DNA of 6,116 nt from Oscillospiraceae bacterium (GTDB lineage Bacteria > Bacillota > Clostridia > Oscillospirales > Ruminococcaceae). Numbering within the stretch: the first letter of the stretch is position 1; each line of letters starts with the position of its first letter. Both the position numbers and the translations under genes were made by a program. The DNA lies in contig JAUNBN010000075.1 of the NCBI GenBank assembly GCA_030527085.1, forward strand, positions 393-6,508, given 5' to 3'. Below the pieces are notes generated by a model. The model was not told the DNA's origin. It saw only the letters and a list, made by a program, of their open reading frames with translations, and did no database searches. Below, in pieces: positions 5,476-6,116 of the stretch.

Positions 5476-6116
5476 ATGGAGGCGGGAGCGGTAGTCGTGG
5501 CGGCGGGCATGTCCTCGCGAATGGGGGACTTCAAGCCCATGCTCAATATAGGCTCCATAACCATCGCGCAGCGCGTTATAGCTACGCTGCGGCAGGCGGG
5601 GATAGAGCAGATAGTAGTCGTTACCGGCTATAACGCCGACGTTCTGGAGCACCACCTCGCCAAGAGCCACGTTATATTCCTGCGCAACGAGAACTACGCG
5701 ACTACGCAGATGTTCGACTCCGCGCGCATAGGTCTCGAATACATGGCCAAGAAGTGCGCCAGAGTGCTCTTTACCCCCATTGACATTCCCCTTTTCACCG
5801 CCTCTACGGCAGAGGCGCTGCTTCAGAGCGGGGCTGATTACGCCTGCCCCGTCTGCGAGGGCGAGCGCGGGCACCCGATCCTGCTCTCGCGCGCGATTAT
5901 AGAAAGGTTGCTGGCGGATTCTGGCGAAGGCGGGCTCAAGGGCGCGCTCGAAAGGACGGGCATAGAGGAAAAATTCATAGAGGTTGAGGACGCGGGCATT
6001 CTTCACGACGCGGACACCCCCGAGGACTATCTCTCGCTGCTGGAATACCACAACAGCCAGCTGGCGAGGCCGGTAGTCCAGGTGGCGCTCGCGCGGGAGA
6101 AGCCTTTTTTTGACGC
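5476..6116 (+). CDS. MocA-like molybdopterin cytidylyltransferase with start of a ModE-like domain (C-terminus cut by window edge)
   Basis: 213 complete codons with no stop before the right edge. The start is supported by GGGAG (5465-5469), six bases before the ATG. Residues 1 to about 190 are a nucleotidyltransferase of the MobA/MocA fold: AAGMSSRMGDFKPML (9-23) binds the nucleotide, PIDIP (about 101-105) supplies the metal-binding aspartate, RGHPILLS is the MocA-type segment, and HDADTPEDY closes the domain. AAG rather than AGG in the first motif is typical of CTP-using MocA, which makes molybdopterin cytosine dinucleotide, the cofactor form Mop uses. After EYHNSQL the protein continues RPVVQVALAREKPFFD, which resembles the first strand of the ModE winged-helix domain (ModE itself has a similar VFFG segment before its helix-turn-helix). 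I recall anaerobe transferases with this layout, so a DNA-binding domain probably follows, though it is outside the window. Likely role: finishing the cofactor for the divergent mop gene and perhaps regulating the locus. Confidence 0.85.
   Translation, partial: MEAGAVVVAAGMSSRMGDFKPMLNIGSITIAQRVIATLRQAGIEQIVVVTGYNADVLEHHLAKSHVIFLRNENYATTQMFDSARIGLEYMAKKCARVLFTPIDIPLFTASTAEALLQSGADYACPVCEGERGHPILLSRAIIERLLADSGEGGLKGALERTGIEEKFIEVEDAGILHDADTPEDYLSLLEYHNSQLARPVVQVALAREKPFFD

Noticed and set aside
5428..6051. 207-codon minus-strand frame opposite the transferase
   Set aside because: The plus frame has clear MobA/MocA motifs and a ribosome site. The minus frame shows neither.

Overview
The window holds four genes around one molybdenum enzyme. 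Two lie on the minus strand: an iron-sulfur protein (1-1994, running off the left edge) and a Desulfovibrio-type molybdenum aldehyde oxidoreductase, mop (2142-4880). Two lie on the plus strand: an 83-residue protein I do not recognise (5004-5255) and a molybdopterin nucleotidyltransferase (5476 to the right edge). The last one appears to be entering a ModE-like DNA-binding domain where the window stops.

Organism: the oxygen-sensitive Fe-S and Mo enzymes and the clean Shine-Dalgarno sites suggest a strict anaerobe. Coding DNA is GC-rich, yet isoleucine is often ATA (10 of 16 Ile codons in the nucleotidyltransferase by hand count). That combination would fit Synergistota or a GC-rich Clostridia-like or Desulfovibrio-like anaerobe. 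This is a guess, because no rRNA or marker gene is present.

Layout: 1-1994, minus, dicluster/CCG iron-sulfur protein with a GTG start. 1995-2141, non-coding, two strong hairpins, the second terminator-like for minus-strand transcripts. 2142-4880, minus, mop. 4881-5003, divergent intergenic region with a promoter candidate facing each way. 5004-5255, plus, small unknown gene. 5256-5475, AT-rich intergenic region with two promoter candidates and a perfect 10-bp inverted repeat. 5476-6116, plus, nucleotidyltransferase, truncated by the edge.

How the genes may work together: Mop oxidises an aldehyde at a molybdopterin cytosine dinucleotide centre and passes electrons through two [2Fe-2S] clusters. 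It has no flavin domain. The neighbouring Fe-S protein is the natural candidate acceptor and carries ferredoxin-like cysteine sets plus CCG (heterodisulfide-reductase-like) motifs. The plus-strand transferase would make the cytosine dinucleotide form of the cofactor, and its predicted C-terminal domain could link this to gene control. As I remember it, similar neighbourhoods occur in Desulfovibrio (the DVU_1551-DVU_1559 region), so the cluster type is known. The least usual points are the eroded flavin site in the Fe-S protein, the small unknown protein, the hairpins between the two minus-strand genes, and the transferase/regulator fusion.
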